Positions 33,048 to 41,266 of a stretch of DNA of 64,000 bases are shown here, in pieces. The translations under genes and the position numbers were made by a program. Source of the DNA: Microbacterium trichothecenolyticum (GTDB lineage Bacteria; Actinomycetota; Actinomycetes; Actinomycetales; Microbacteriaceae); contig NZ_JYJA01000039.1 of NCBI RefSeq assembly GCF_000956465.1, positions 248,001 through 312,000 of the forward strand, given 5' to 3'. Position 1 is the stretch's first letter. Each line of letters begins with the position of its first letter. Under the pieces are notes generated by a model, which saw only the letters and a program-made list of their open reading frames with translations, ran no database searches and was not told the DNA's origin.

Positions 33048-34358
33048 TCAGGGGCGTCCCATGCCGAAGTACTCCCAGCCCGCAGAGCGCCAGGCGGCGG
33101 CATCGAGGCAGTTGCGTCCGTCGACGATGACACGGCCGGCCACCAGGGAGGCGGCGTGCTCGGGCGGCAGCTGGCGGCGGTACTCGTCCCATTCCGTGAC
33201 GACGATCACACCGTCGGCGCCGGTGAGGGCTTCGTCGCGGTCGGCGACGTAGTTGAGCTGCGGATGCCGCGCCCGCGCGTTGTCGATCGCTTCAGGGTCG
33301 GTCACGGTCACGATGGCGCCGAGCCCGTGGAGCGCGACCGCCACGTCGAGCGCGGGGGAGTCGCGGATGTCGTCGCTGTGCGGCTTGAAAGCGGCCCCCA
33401 GCACCGTGATCTTCTTCTCGAACACCGAGCCGCCCAGGGCGTTGACGGTGAGCTGCACGGCGCGCTCGCGGCGCCGCAGGTTGATCGCGTCGACCTCGCG
33501 GAGGAAGCTGACCGACTCGCCGCGGCCGAGCTCCTCGGCACGTGCCGAGAACGCGCGGATGTCCTTCGGGAGGCAGCCGCCGCCGAACCCGATGCCGGCA
33601 CCGAGGAAGCGGCGGCCGATGCGCGCGTCGTGGCCGATGGCATCGGCGAGCTGGGTGACGTCGGCACCGGTGACCTCCGCGATCTCGGCCATCGCGTTGA
33701 TGAACGAGATCTTCGTCGCGAGGAACGCGTTGGCCGCGGCCTTGACGAGTTCTGCGGTGGCGAGATCGGTGACGATGAACGGCGTGTTCTTCGCGACGGC
33801 CGTGTGGTAGACCTCGCGGAGCACGTCGGCGGCACGCTCGCCGGCGTCACCCGCGGGCACACCGGCGACGAGGCGGTCCGGATCGATCGTGTCCTGCACA
33901 GCGAAGCCTTCACGCAGGAACTCGGGGTTCCACACCAGGGTGGCGCCAGTCGGCGTCACCCGCTCGGCCAGCTCGGCCGCGGTGCCCACCGGCACGGTCG
34001 ACTTTCCGGCGACGACGTCGCCCTCGCGGAGGTAGGGGATCAGGCCGTCGACCGCGGCGTTCACGTACGTGAGATCGGCGGCGTAGCCGTCTTTCTGCTG
34101 CGGGGTGCCGACGCCGATGAAGTGCACGTCGGAACCGTGCGCCTCGGCCATGTCGGTGGTGAATCGCAGGCGACCCGACGCGATCCCGTCCGACAGGATC
34201 TGCTGCAGACCGGGCTCGAAGAACGGCGCCTGGCCCTGCGAGAGCGACGCGATCTTCCGCTCGTCTACATCGATGCCGATCACCTCGTGACCGATCGAGG
34301 CCATGGCGGCGGCGTGGACGGCACCGAGGTAGCCGCAACCGATGACTGACAGACGCAT
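33048..34358 (-). CDS. ugd: UDP-glucose/GDP-mannose dehydrogenase family protein
   Basis: 436 residues. The N-terminal Rossmann fold starts MRLSVIGCGYLGAVHAAAMA. Key motifs are GKSTVPVGTA, VWNPEFLREG and the catalytic Cys262 in GIGFGGGCLPKD, with the C-terminal UDP-binding domain (VLGAAFKPHSDDIRDSPAL). It oxidises a nucleotide sugar, most likely UDP-glucose to UDP-glucuronate, to feed polysaccharide synthesis. It is divergent from the glycosyltransferase genes that follow, and galU at 49272 would supply UDP-glucose. Confidence 0.92.
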   Translation of the reverse strand: MRLSVIGCGYLGAVHAAAMASIGHEVIGIDVDERKIASLSQGQAPFFEPGLQQILSDGIASGRLRFTTDMAEAHGSDVHFIGVGTPQQKDGYAADLTYVNAAVDGLIPYLREGDVVAGKSTVPVGTAAELAERVTPTGATLVWNPEFLREGFAVQDTIDPDRLVAGVPAGDAGERAADVLREVYHTAVAKNTPFIVTDLATAELVKAAANAFLATKISFINAMAEIAEVTGADVTQLADAIGHDARIGRRFLGAGIGFGGGCLPKDIRAFSARAEELGRGESVSFLREVDAINLRRRERAVQLTVNALGGSVFEKKITVLGAAFKPHSDDIRDSPALDVAVALHGLGAIVTVTDPEAIDNARARHPQLNYVADRDEALTGADGVIVVTEWDEYRRQLPPEHAASLVAGRVIVDGRNCLDAAAWRSAGWEYFGMGRP

Positions 34359-34507
34359 GGGGACTCCTTGTTGTTGGAAGCTCGCTGCTCGTGCGTCATT
34401 GCCAAGCGTCGCTCGTGAGGCGGACTCGGTTATTTCCTACCAGATCGAGCGGGCACCGGTGGCCCACGTGGCCCGGTGAAACGCCTCCGGCACCGCGAGG
34501 TCCTCGT

Positions 34508-34524
34508 GTGACAAAGCCTGTAAC
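34508..34524. promoter_or_regulatory. GTNAC repeat upstream of the polysaccharide genes
   Basis: GTGAC at 34508 and GTAAC at 34520 lie in the divergent gap between ugd and the first glycosyltransferase; TATCGT at 34535-34540 may be a -10 box for the latter. Comparable GTNAC pairs occur at 47804 and 50209. Confidence 0.35.
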
Positions 34525-34590
34525 ACGAGGGTGCTATCGTGTCCCCGGCAGCTGGGGATCTGCATATTTCGGAATGGAGTGTAGTCCCGC

Positions 34591-35766
34591 TTGCCCCTAG
34601 AGAATGACTTCCCTTACGAGTCGTCAACGAAGTCAGACTCTTTCACTTCAGGCACCAGCCCGGCCAATAGCACGCGCGTATACGTCCACCTCGACCACGG
34701 TCGAAGTTTCCAGGCATGGAGCGACCGACACCTCCGCGGGGAGGTATGGGAAGCGACCCCGTATGGATACGGGGGCGCGGCGGGCATGGTCGACTTGACG
34801 TCGTCAAGTGACGCTGCAGAGTCGCGGGTCGGACGGTTTCTCCGCCGAGCGACCACTTTTCTTCTCGGATTCGACTACGTTCACGCCTGGCGCAACCGAA
34901 GGACGTGGCGTGAAGCAGATGTCGTGTGGACGCACACAGAGCACGAACATCTCGCTATCCGTGCGGTCGAACGAGTTCTGAGGTGGGAACCGCGGCCGAT
35001 GATCGCGCAGAGCGTGTGGCTGTGGGACCGCTGGCCGTCCCTCGGCCGATTTCGACGGGGTCTTTACCGTTCACTGCTTCAGGGGCCGAGCCTCCACACC
35101 ACTCTGAGCCGCGAGAATGCGGAAATCGCCCGCGCGCAGTTGCAGCCCGCCCCCGTCGCCCTGATTCCGTTCGGGACCCAGGACATCTCCTCCCCTAATC
35201 CTCACTCGGGCGGCTCCGGGGTCGTGGCCCCGGGAAACGATCGTCACCGCGACTGGCAGACACTGATGACCGCGGTGTCAATGCCGGCTCCAATACCTAC
35301 TCAGATCCTGACTCGGCGGCTGAAGCAGAGTGACACGCAGAACGCACCTAGTGTCAATATCCAACAGTCCCGATCGACCGCTGAGATGGCTGCGGCCTAT
35401 GCCCGAGCCGGGGTTGTGGTGGTGCCTCTGCACTCGAATCACCACGCATCCGGAATCACGGTCGGCCTTGAGGCCATGAGTCTCAGCAAGCCACTCGTGA
35501 TCGCAGACATCGGCGGAGTGCGGGATTACTTCGAGGGCTACGCCGAGTTCTATGCCGCTGGCGATGCGTCTTCGCTTCGCACGGCCGTGGGGCGAGCCGC
35601 CGAGGGGGTTGCTGCGGATGCGCCCTCCAAGGCGTCGCGCGGCTTGACCGCGGACGACTACGTGCACCGTCACCTCGCTGCGACCGCATGGCTGCTGCGA
35701 ACCGAGGGCTCACTGGCGGACATCGAGCGATTCGCCCCTTTCCGCTACGCCGGGGTCACGTCATGA
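34591..35766 (+). CDS. GT-B (GT4-like) glycosyltransferase
   Basis: 391 residues as read from TTG 34591. The C-terminal half shows the GT4 pattern AAAYARAGVVVVPLHSNHHA, GITVGLEAMSLSKPLVIADI with the E of the EX7E element. The N-terminus is not conserved and the start is uncertain; GGAG is 12 nt upstream. No signal peptide is seen, so it probably acts at the cytosolic membrane face. Its stop overlaps the next gene (ATGA). Codon use is less GC-biased than in the ribosomal genes. Confidence 0.78.
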   Translation: MPLENDFPYESSTKSDSFTSGTSPANSTRVYVHLDHGRSFQAWSDRHLRGEVWEATPYGYGGAAGMVDLTSSSDAAESRVGRFLRRATTFLLGFDYVHAWRNRRTWREADVVWTHTEHEHLAIRAVERVLRWEPRPMIAQSVWLWDRWPSLGRFRRGLYRSLLQGPSLHTTLSRENAEIARAQLQPAPVALIPFGTQDISSPNPHSGGSGVVAPGNDRHRDWQTLMTAVSMPAPIPTQILTRRLKQSDTQNAPSVNIQQSRSTAEMAAAYARAGVVVVPLHSNHHASGITVGLEAMSLSKPLVIADIGGVRDYFEGYAEFYAAGDASSLRTAVGRAAEGVAADAPSKASRGLTADDYVHRHLAATAWLLRTEGSLADIERFAPFRYAGVTS

Positions 35767-36869
35767 AGACGTCGATCACCTTCATCACCCACACAGCCAC
35801 TCCAGGTGGTGCCGAGCTCGCCCTTGCGCGCTACATCGAGGGCGCGTCGGATGTGGACGTCGAGGTGATCACGTTCGAAGACGGGCCGCTGTGGCGCGAT
35901 CTCGAATCGTCAGCCTCCGCGAAAGTCATCGTCTTGCGCGGCGGGCTCCTCGGTCAGCTGCGGGAATTGCGCGCTGCGATGAAGCGGCGACGCGACCGCA
36001 TCTTCATCGGCAACTCCATGCGCGGCTCGTTCTACATGGCGCTTGCGCAGGACCGGTTGACGACCTCGCTCTACTGGGCGCGCGATCAGCTCGTCGCGAG
36101 CTCAATGTCGCGCGTCGCCGTCGCGCTCACCCGTTGGGTGACGCTCACGCGAGTCAGCGGATGCCTGGCCAACTCGATCTCGACCGAGCGCACTGTGCGC
36201 ACCCTGAAGCCACGGCTCGATACTCGCGTCGTCTACAGTCCGTCGGGGATCGCTGCGGATGACACCCAACACAGCCGGCAGTTCGCAGCCCGACCGACCA
36301 GGCTGGTGTTCCTCGGGAGGCTGGCCCCTTGGAAGGGGCCCGATCTCGCCGTCCGTGCCGTTGCGGCGCTCATTGCTCAGGGCCACAGCGTCACGCTCAC
36401 CGTCGCTGGCGGACCTCTCTTCGGGGAGGAGGCGTTCGACGACAGCCTGCGCGCTCTCGCCGAAGAACTGGGGGTTTCGAAGTCTGTCGAATTCCTCGGC
36501 CATGTTGCCGAGGTGAGGCCTCTTCTTGACCGGCACGACGTTCTTCTGCATTGCTCCACTGTCCCGGAACCGTTCGGTCAGGTGATCGTCCAAGCGATGG
36601 CGGCCGGACTTGTGGTCGTTGCAGCGGACTCCGGTGGTCCGAAGGAGATCATCAGCGATGGGGTGAACGGCTTCCTGTACGCGACAGGCGATCTTTCGGC
36701 CCTCACCGCGACGGTCCGATCAGCGCTGGAAGGCGAACCGAGCGCGCTGCAGTCATTGTCCGATGCCGCGCGCGAGAGGGCGCGTCACTTCGACGACGCG
36801 CATTGCATCACCGAGATCACACAGGCGGTCGTCGAACTGGGGCTCAAGGAGGCGGCGCTTGTCCGCTGA
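35763..36869 (+). CDS. GT4-family glycosyltransferase
   Basis: 368 residues. The N-terminal domain has the loop THTATPGGAELALARYIEGA. The C-terminal GT4 domain has LVFLGRLAPWKGPDLAVRAV, VEFLGHVAEVRPLLDRHDV and PEPFGQVIVQAMAAGLVVVA, with the donor-binding E. It is likely to transfer a hexose from a nucleotide sugar to a lipid-linked repeat unit. ATG 35763 overlaps the upstream stop by 4 nt, and the flippase start lies inside its own 3' end. Confidence 0.88.
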   Translation: MKTSITFITHTATPGGAELALARYIEGASDVDVEVITFEDGPLWRDLESSASAKVIVLRGGLLGQLRELRAAMKRRRDRIFIGNSMRGSFYMALAQDRLTTSLYWARDQLVASSMSRVAVALTRWVTLTRVSGCLANSISTERTVRTLKPRLDTRVVYSPSGIAADDTQHSRQFAARPTRLVFLGRLAPWKGPDLAVRAVAALIAQGHSVTLTVAGGPLFGEEAFDDSLRALAEELGVSKSVEFLGHVAEVRPLLDRHDVLLHCSTVPEPFGQVIVQAMAAGLVVVAADSGGPKEIISDGVNGFLYATGDLSALTATVRSALEGEPSALQSLSDAARERARHFDDAHCITEITQAVVELGLKEAALVR

Positions 36870-38319
36870 CCAGACGAATCTCGCAGGGGCGGCCGCGCGC
36901 GGCAGCGGTGTGACGCTGCTCGCTCAGGCCCTGCGCATCGGCATTCACTTCACTTCGATCTTCGTGCTGTCACGGCTGCTGACGCCGACGGATTTCGGAA
37001 TGCTGGCCATGGTGACGGCGGTGGTAGGCGTCTCGGAGATTCTTCGCGATCTCGGGTTGTCGATGGCGGCAGTTCAGGCGGCGACATTGTCGCGCGCTCA
37101 GAAGTCGAATCTGTTCTGGATCAACACGGCTTCTGGAGCGCTCTTCGCGACAGCCGTGTTCCTGCTCGCCGAACCACTTGCCGCGCTCTTTCGAACCCCC
37201 GAACTCGTCGCCATCACCCACGCCGTCGCTGTGATCTATCTGATCAACGGGATCTCTGCGCAGTTCCGAGCCGAGATCAACCGCAATCTTTGGTTCGTAC
37301 GCCTCTCTGCGGTCGATATCGTGCCGCAGCTGCTGGGACTGGCGGCAGCGATCATGCTGGCCATCGGCGGTGCGGGATACTGGGCTCTTGTCGCTCAGCT
37401 GATCATCTACTCGGCCGGCGGCTTGGTGCTAGCTGTGGTGTTCGCCCGATGGTGGCCGGGGCTGCCGGCGCGCCGCGCGAATATGCGGGGACTGATCACG
37501 TTCGGCATCAGCGTGACGGGCACACAAGCGATCAACTATCTCGTAGGCAGCGTACCGACGGTTGCGCTAGGGATCGCGTGGAATGCATCGGTGACCGGTC
37601 TCTACAACCGTGCGTATCAGCTGGCGATGGCGCCGTTCGCGCAAGTGGCCGCACCCCTCACGCGAGTCGCAGTTCCCGTCATCTCGCGGGTCTGGAATGC
37701 GCGCCCGCACGCCTTCGAATCGACGTTGGGAAAGGCCCAACTCGTCGGGTCGTACGTCGTCGCGCCGCTCTACTTCCTGCTCGCGGGCCTGGCGCCCTCC
37801 GTGATCGAAATCGCCCTGGGGCCGCAGTGGTCTGCTGCCGGCCCGATTTTCCAGGCGATGTGCATCGGCGGCGTCTTCAGGGCGCTCACCCAGATCTCCT
37901 ATTGGGCGTACCTTTCGAGGGGCGAAGCGGCGACGCAATTCAAGGTCTACATGTGGTTCCAGCCGGTCATCGTCGTCTGCACGCTCGCCGGGCTGCCGTG
38001 GGGCGCCCTCGGCGTAGCGATCGGCGGCTCAGTCGGCCTCTTCGCCTACTGGGTGATCTCCCTCATCACGGTCGGGCGCAATCTCCGCCTCGATGGCCTG
38101 CTGCTGCTGCGCCGCGCGGGACTGTCCATCCTGCTGGTCGGCTTGCCGATCGGCATCATCGGCTGGGTGGTTGAATTCGCGATCGACCAGCCACTCCTGG
38201 CGGTCGGCACTGGCTTGGCCGCCTCTGCCGCCTACCTCGGTGTGCTCGTGCTGCTGAGCGGACGAGCGCGCGGGGATCTGAAAGTGATCGTGGGCTTCAT
38301 GCGGAGGGCCTTCGCGTGA
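36859..38319 (+). CDS. Wzx-like polysaccharide flippase
   Basis: 486 residues from TTG 36859 with AAGGAGG at 36847-36853. It overlaps the previous gene by 11 nt. About fourteen helices, beginning GSGVTLLAQALRIGIHFTSI, and the PST/MOP-family segments DFGMLAMVTAVVGVSEILRD and LYNRAYQLAMAPF are present. It should move undecaprenyl-linked repeat units across the membrane before polymerisation by the Wzy-like protein. Confidence 0.88.
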   Translation: MSADQTNLAGAAARGSGVTLLAQALRIGIHFTSIFVLSRLLTPTDFGMLAMVTAVVGVSEILRDLGLSMAAVQAATLSRAQKSNLFWINTASGALFATAVFLLAEPLAALFRTPELVAITHAVAVIYLINGISAQFRAEINRNLWFVRLSAVDIVPQLLGLAAAIMLAIGGAGYWALVAQLIIYSAGGLVLAVVFARWWPGLPARRANMRGLITFGISVTGTQAINYLVGSVPTVALGIAWNASVTGLYNRAYQLAMAPFAQVAAPLTRVAVPVISRVWNARPHAFESTLGKAQLVGSYVVAPLYFLLAGLAPSVIEIALGPQWSAAGPIFQAMCIGGVFRALTQISYWAYLSRGEAATQFKVYMWFQPVIVVCTLAGLPWGALGVAIGGSVGLFAYWVISLITVGRNLRLDGLLLLRRAGLSILLVGLPIGIIGWVVEFAIDQPLLAVGTGLAASAAYLGVLVLLSGRARGDLKVIVGFMRRAFA

Positions 38320-38397
38320 CCGAATCATCCTTTGTCGCTGCGCGACCCTCCGGGGTGCGGATGCAGCCGAGAACGACCCTGAGATCGGAGTCAGATC

Positions 38398-39432
38398 ATG
38401 CACAGCGCTGATCGGGAGATTTTGCAGAGCATCCGCAACGACACCAGCCGTACCTGGACATCGCTCATCGGCGACGCCAGCGATGTCGTACTGCTCGATG
38501 TACCGAGCCACCGGAATGCTGGTGATTCGATGATCTGGGGGGGCGAGGTCGAATATCTGCGCCAGATCGGCAAGCGAGTTGCGCTCTCCTCCGATCTCCG
38601 GCGCTACAGCGCGGATGTCATCAACGCAAAGTCGTCCGAGGACACGCCGTTGCTCTTGCACGGTGGCGGCAACTTCGGAGACGTCTGGCCCGTGTTCCAG
38701 CGAGGGCGTGAAGAGGTCGTACGAGACTTCCCTCGACGCAAGATCATCCAGCTGCCGCAGTCGATCAAGTTCGAGACGGCGGAGAGCGCCGCGCGCGCCA
38801 ATGCGATCTTTGGTGCGCACGCTGACTTCACGCTGATCGTGCGCGACGAGCAATCCCTGGAGCGCGCGTCCCGTGGCCTTCCCGACGTCCGGACCGTCCT
38901 CTCGCCTGACGCCGCGCTCGGCTGGTCGCCCGCGGCGCCTGACATCGATGCGCGCGGCGTTCTCGCGCTGCTCAGAGAAGACCACGAAGCCCTCCACCCC
39001 CTGAAGACGGCGATCCTGCCGTACCTAGGCGCAGACGACGAGGCGACCGATTGGCACATAGGCTGGCCGACCGTCGCAAAGTGGCATCTCCTGAAGACGC
39101 CGGGACGCGTCACCAGCGTCGTCCCAGCGCTGCGCAACTCGCCCTCTTACCGTCGTGTGCTCGAGTCCGCCGGCAACGCGCTGCTCGAGATGAATCTGGA
39201 TTCCGCAGTGCGGCTCTTTGCGGGCCGTCCGCTCGTCGTGACCGACCGTCTTCACGCCCATGTGCTGGCGACTTTGTTGGGTATTCCGAACATCGTCTTC
39301 GACAACTCATACGGCAAGATCTCGGCAATCGTGCGTGCGTACACGGGACAGTTCTCGACCACGAACTTCGTGAGCAGTATGGAAGAGGGACTCGATCTCA
39401 TCTCCGACTTCCGCGAGCCCGCACAGAGGTGA
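38398..39432 (+). CDS. Polysaccharide pyruvyl transferase-like protein
   Basis: 344 residues with the PF04230-type elements RNAGDSMIWGGEVEYLRQ, LLLHGGGNFGDVWPVFQRGR and VVTDRLHAHVLATLLGIPNI near the C-terminus. Members add pyruvate ketals from phosphoenolpyruvate to sugars, or act as related transferases. ATG 38398 is 78 nt after the flippase stop, with AGATC but no strong ribosome binding site. Confidence 0.85.
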   Translation: MHSADREILQSIRNDTSRTWTSLIGDASDVVLLDVPSHRNAGDSMIWGGEVEYLRQIGKRVALSSDLRRYSADVINAKSSEDTPLLLHGGGNFGDVWPVFQRGREEVVRDFPRRKIIQLPQSIKFETAESAARANAIFGAHADFTLIVRDEQSLERASRGLPDVRTVLSPDAALGWSPAAPDIDARGVLALLREDHEALHPLKTAILPYLGADDEATDWHIGWPTVAKWHLLKTPGRVTSVVPALRNSPSYRRVLESAGNALLEMNLDSAVRLFAGRPLVVTDRLHAHVLATLLGIPNIVFDNSYGKISAIVRAYTGQFSTTNFVSSMEEGLDLISDFREPAQR

Positions 39433-39522
39433 CGCGATGAAGAGGTTGACGGTTCGAGTGCGGGAGTCTTCCCTAGGTATCTGCGTTTGGTCCGTAGGAT
39501 GCAACTTTGATCGAGCGAACCT

Positions 39523-40851
39523 ATGACGGTGCTCGGCGTTGGATTTGCGGTCGCTGTCGTCGTCGCCGCGATTGCCCGACGGGGTGTCCTCCACGTAGTG
39601 ATGCTGTCAGCCGCGTTTCCCACCTCGGTCGCTGTTTCAATCGGCAACAACGGGTTGCCGGTGTTCTACTGCACCGCCGCCGTCGGGCTCGTCGCGTCTT
39701 TGGCGACTGGCGCTCTGAAGGGAGCCGTGCATGCATCGCGCCCAGGGCGCAGCGCCCTGATACTCTTTGCGAGCTGGTCCGCGATCGTGACCGCTTTGTC
39801 GCCGATCGTGTTTGCGGGGATTCCCGTGCTTGCGCCGCGCGGTGGCACAGACAGCGAAGTATCAGATCCGAGCGCGCTGACGCACACGTTCTCGAACGTC
39901 GCCCAGGTGTTGTACGTCGTCATTGCAGTCGCGCTCGTCTTGTATGTCGCCTCGCGTTCGGTAGACCCGATGCCCGCGCTTCGGGCTGCTGTGCTTTTCG
40001 CAGTTGCCCTGAACATTGGCCGGTATATGGCACGAGAGGCTGGAGTGACGTGGCCCGGTGACCTCTTCGACACCGCTGTTGCGGTCCGATACATCGATGT
40101 CGCGTACGGCGGCGCACAACGCTTCCGTGGAATGTTCCCCGAACCCTCCCAGCTTGCAGCCTTCGCACTCACCGCCTTCGTGTTTCTTGCGCTCTGCAGC
40201 TACACCAGGAGAGGCCGCGCAGGGTGGACTTATGCTGGCATGGCTGGGAGCATCTTCCTCGCTGCGGTGTCCACTTCCAGCACAGCGCTCGTCGCGGGAA
40301 TCTTGATCGGTACCATCCTCTCGGCCGCTGCGGGTGCGCGGTGGTTACAGACGAACCGAATCCCCGTCGCGGCCGCAATTCTGCTTCCCTGGGTTCTTGT
40401 AGCCGTCATCTCCGTTGGCGGCACGGTCTGGGACTATGTCAACAACTCGGTTGATTCCAAGCTACTCACTACTAGCTTCGCGAACCGCACAGCGGCCGAC
40501 GCCTTCTCCCTAGGTGTGCTGACCGACACTTGGTTTGTCGGAGCAGGGCTCGGCAGCAATCGACCGTCAACTTTCGTCCCTATGCTTCTTGGCACGGTGG
40601 GCATCGTTGGGATGCTCCTCTATGCGTTCTTCGCGATCGCAGTCCTAGCCCGCGCCTTCCAAGTCACCGCAGCCCTGCCTGCCGCTTGGGCAGCCGTAGC
40701 ACTGCTCGTATCGAAAAGTGTCGCTGGTCCCAATCTCTCAGAGCCTTGGCTGTGGCTGACATTGGCGGTTTGTGCGTGGTATGCCTGGGGAAAGCGCGAT
40801 CAGGTGCCCGCGGGGGAAGTTGCGCAGTTGCCCCGTGTTAACGCAGCGTAG
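39523..40851 (+). CDS. Wzy-like O-antigen/polysaccharide polymerase
   Basis: 442 residues with 10-12 helices and a large central loop of about residues 175-210 (GGAQRFRGMFPEPSQLAAFA), resembling the O-antigen ligase/polymerase superfamily; the Arg-containing FRGMFPEPSQ is typical. Such enzymes join repeat units on the outer membrane face. The base composition is clearly lower in GC than the flanks. It is the last gene of the plus-strand run. Confidence 0.75.
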   Translation: MTVLGVGFAVAVVVAAIARRGVLHVVMLSAAFPTSVAVSIGNNGLPVFYCTAAVGLVASLATGALKGAVHASRPGRSALILFASWSAIVTALSPIVFAGIPVLAPRGGTDSEVSDPSALTHTFSNVAQVLYVVIAVALVLYVASRSVDPMPALRAAVLFAVALNIGRYMAREAGVTWPGDLFDTAVAVRYIDVAYGGAQRFRGMFPEPSQLAAFALTAFVFLALCSYTRRGRAGWTYAGMAGSIFLAAVSTSSTALVAGILIGTILSAAAGARWLQTNRIPVAAAILLPWVLVAVISVGGTVWDYVNNSVDSKLLTTSFANRTAADAFSLGVLTDTWFVGAGLGSNRPSTFVPMLLGTVGIVGMLLYAFFAIAVLARAFQVTAALPAAWAAVALLVSKSVAGPNLSEPWLWLTLAVCAWYAWGKRDQVPAGEVAQLPRVNAA

Positions 40852-41266
40852 TGCGTATCGCGACTTCTCGCTCCCCGAACGATGGCTTGGGACACTGTCG
40901 ACGGCGGTTGAGAACGGGGCCATAGCCACCGAGTGATTTCCGATGGTCCTCGCAATGAGGACCGTAGGGAAGGGGTTGTCAAATGTCATCTTGTCGTCTT
41001 GCGAAGAGGCCGTCGCGGCCGTCGCCTGATGACGCTGAAGCGGTGGCGGTATCTGGGCAGCTACGAGAACGCCTAGAGCGCGAGGTTGGCTTGCCTTCGC
41101 GGAAGCGCATAGTGAACCGACACCGTGTCTACGATCGAAGGCAAGTCCCTCTCGAGGACAAATAGGCAATATCAGCGAGCGCCATCAACCGATTCGCTAG
41201 CGTTGTCGAAGCGGGAGTATGAGGGGTGACGATAGCGCCCTGTCACGCATTCAAGCCAGAGGCCAC
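40852..41266. other. Gene-poor, lower-GC gap with a 10-bp inverted repeat
   Basis: No convincing gene. A 60-codon frame (40983-41165) has no recognisable product. CTTGCCTTCG (41090-41099) and CGAAGGCAAG (41136-41145) are perfect inverted copies 36 nt apart, and GGTCCTC/GAGGACC (40945-40963) forms a small hairpin that may end the polymerase transcript. The sequence could be the scar of an old insertion between the two convergent halves of the locus. Confidence 0.5.

Noticed and set aside
40983..41165. 60-codon frame in the gap after the Wzy-like gene
   Set aside because: No recognisable product, no ribosome binding site and it contains the inverted repeat; kept only as part of the gap description.
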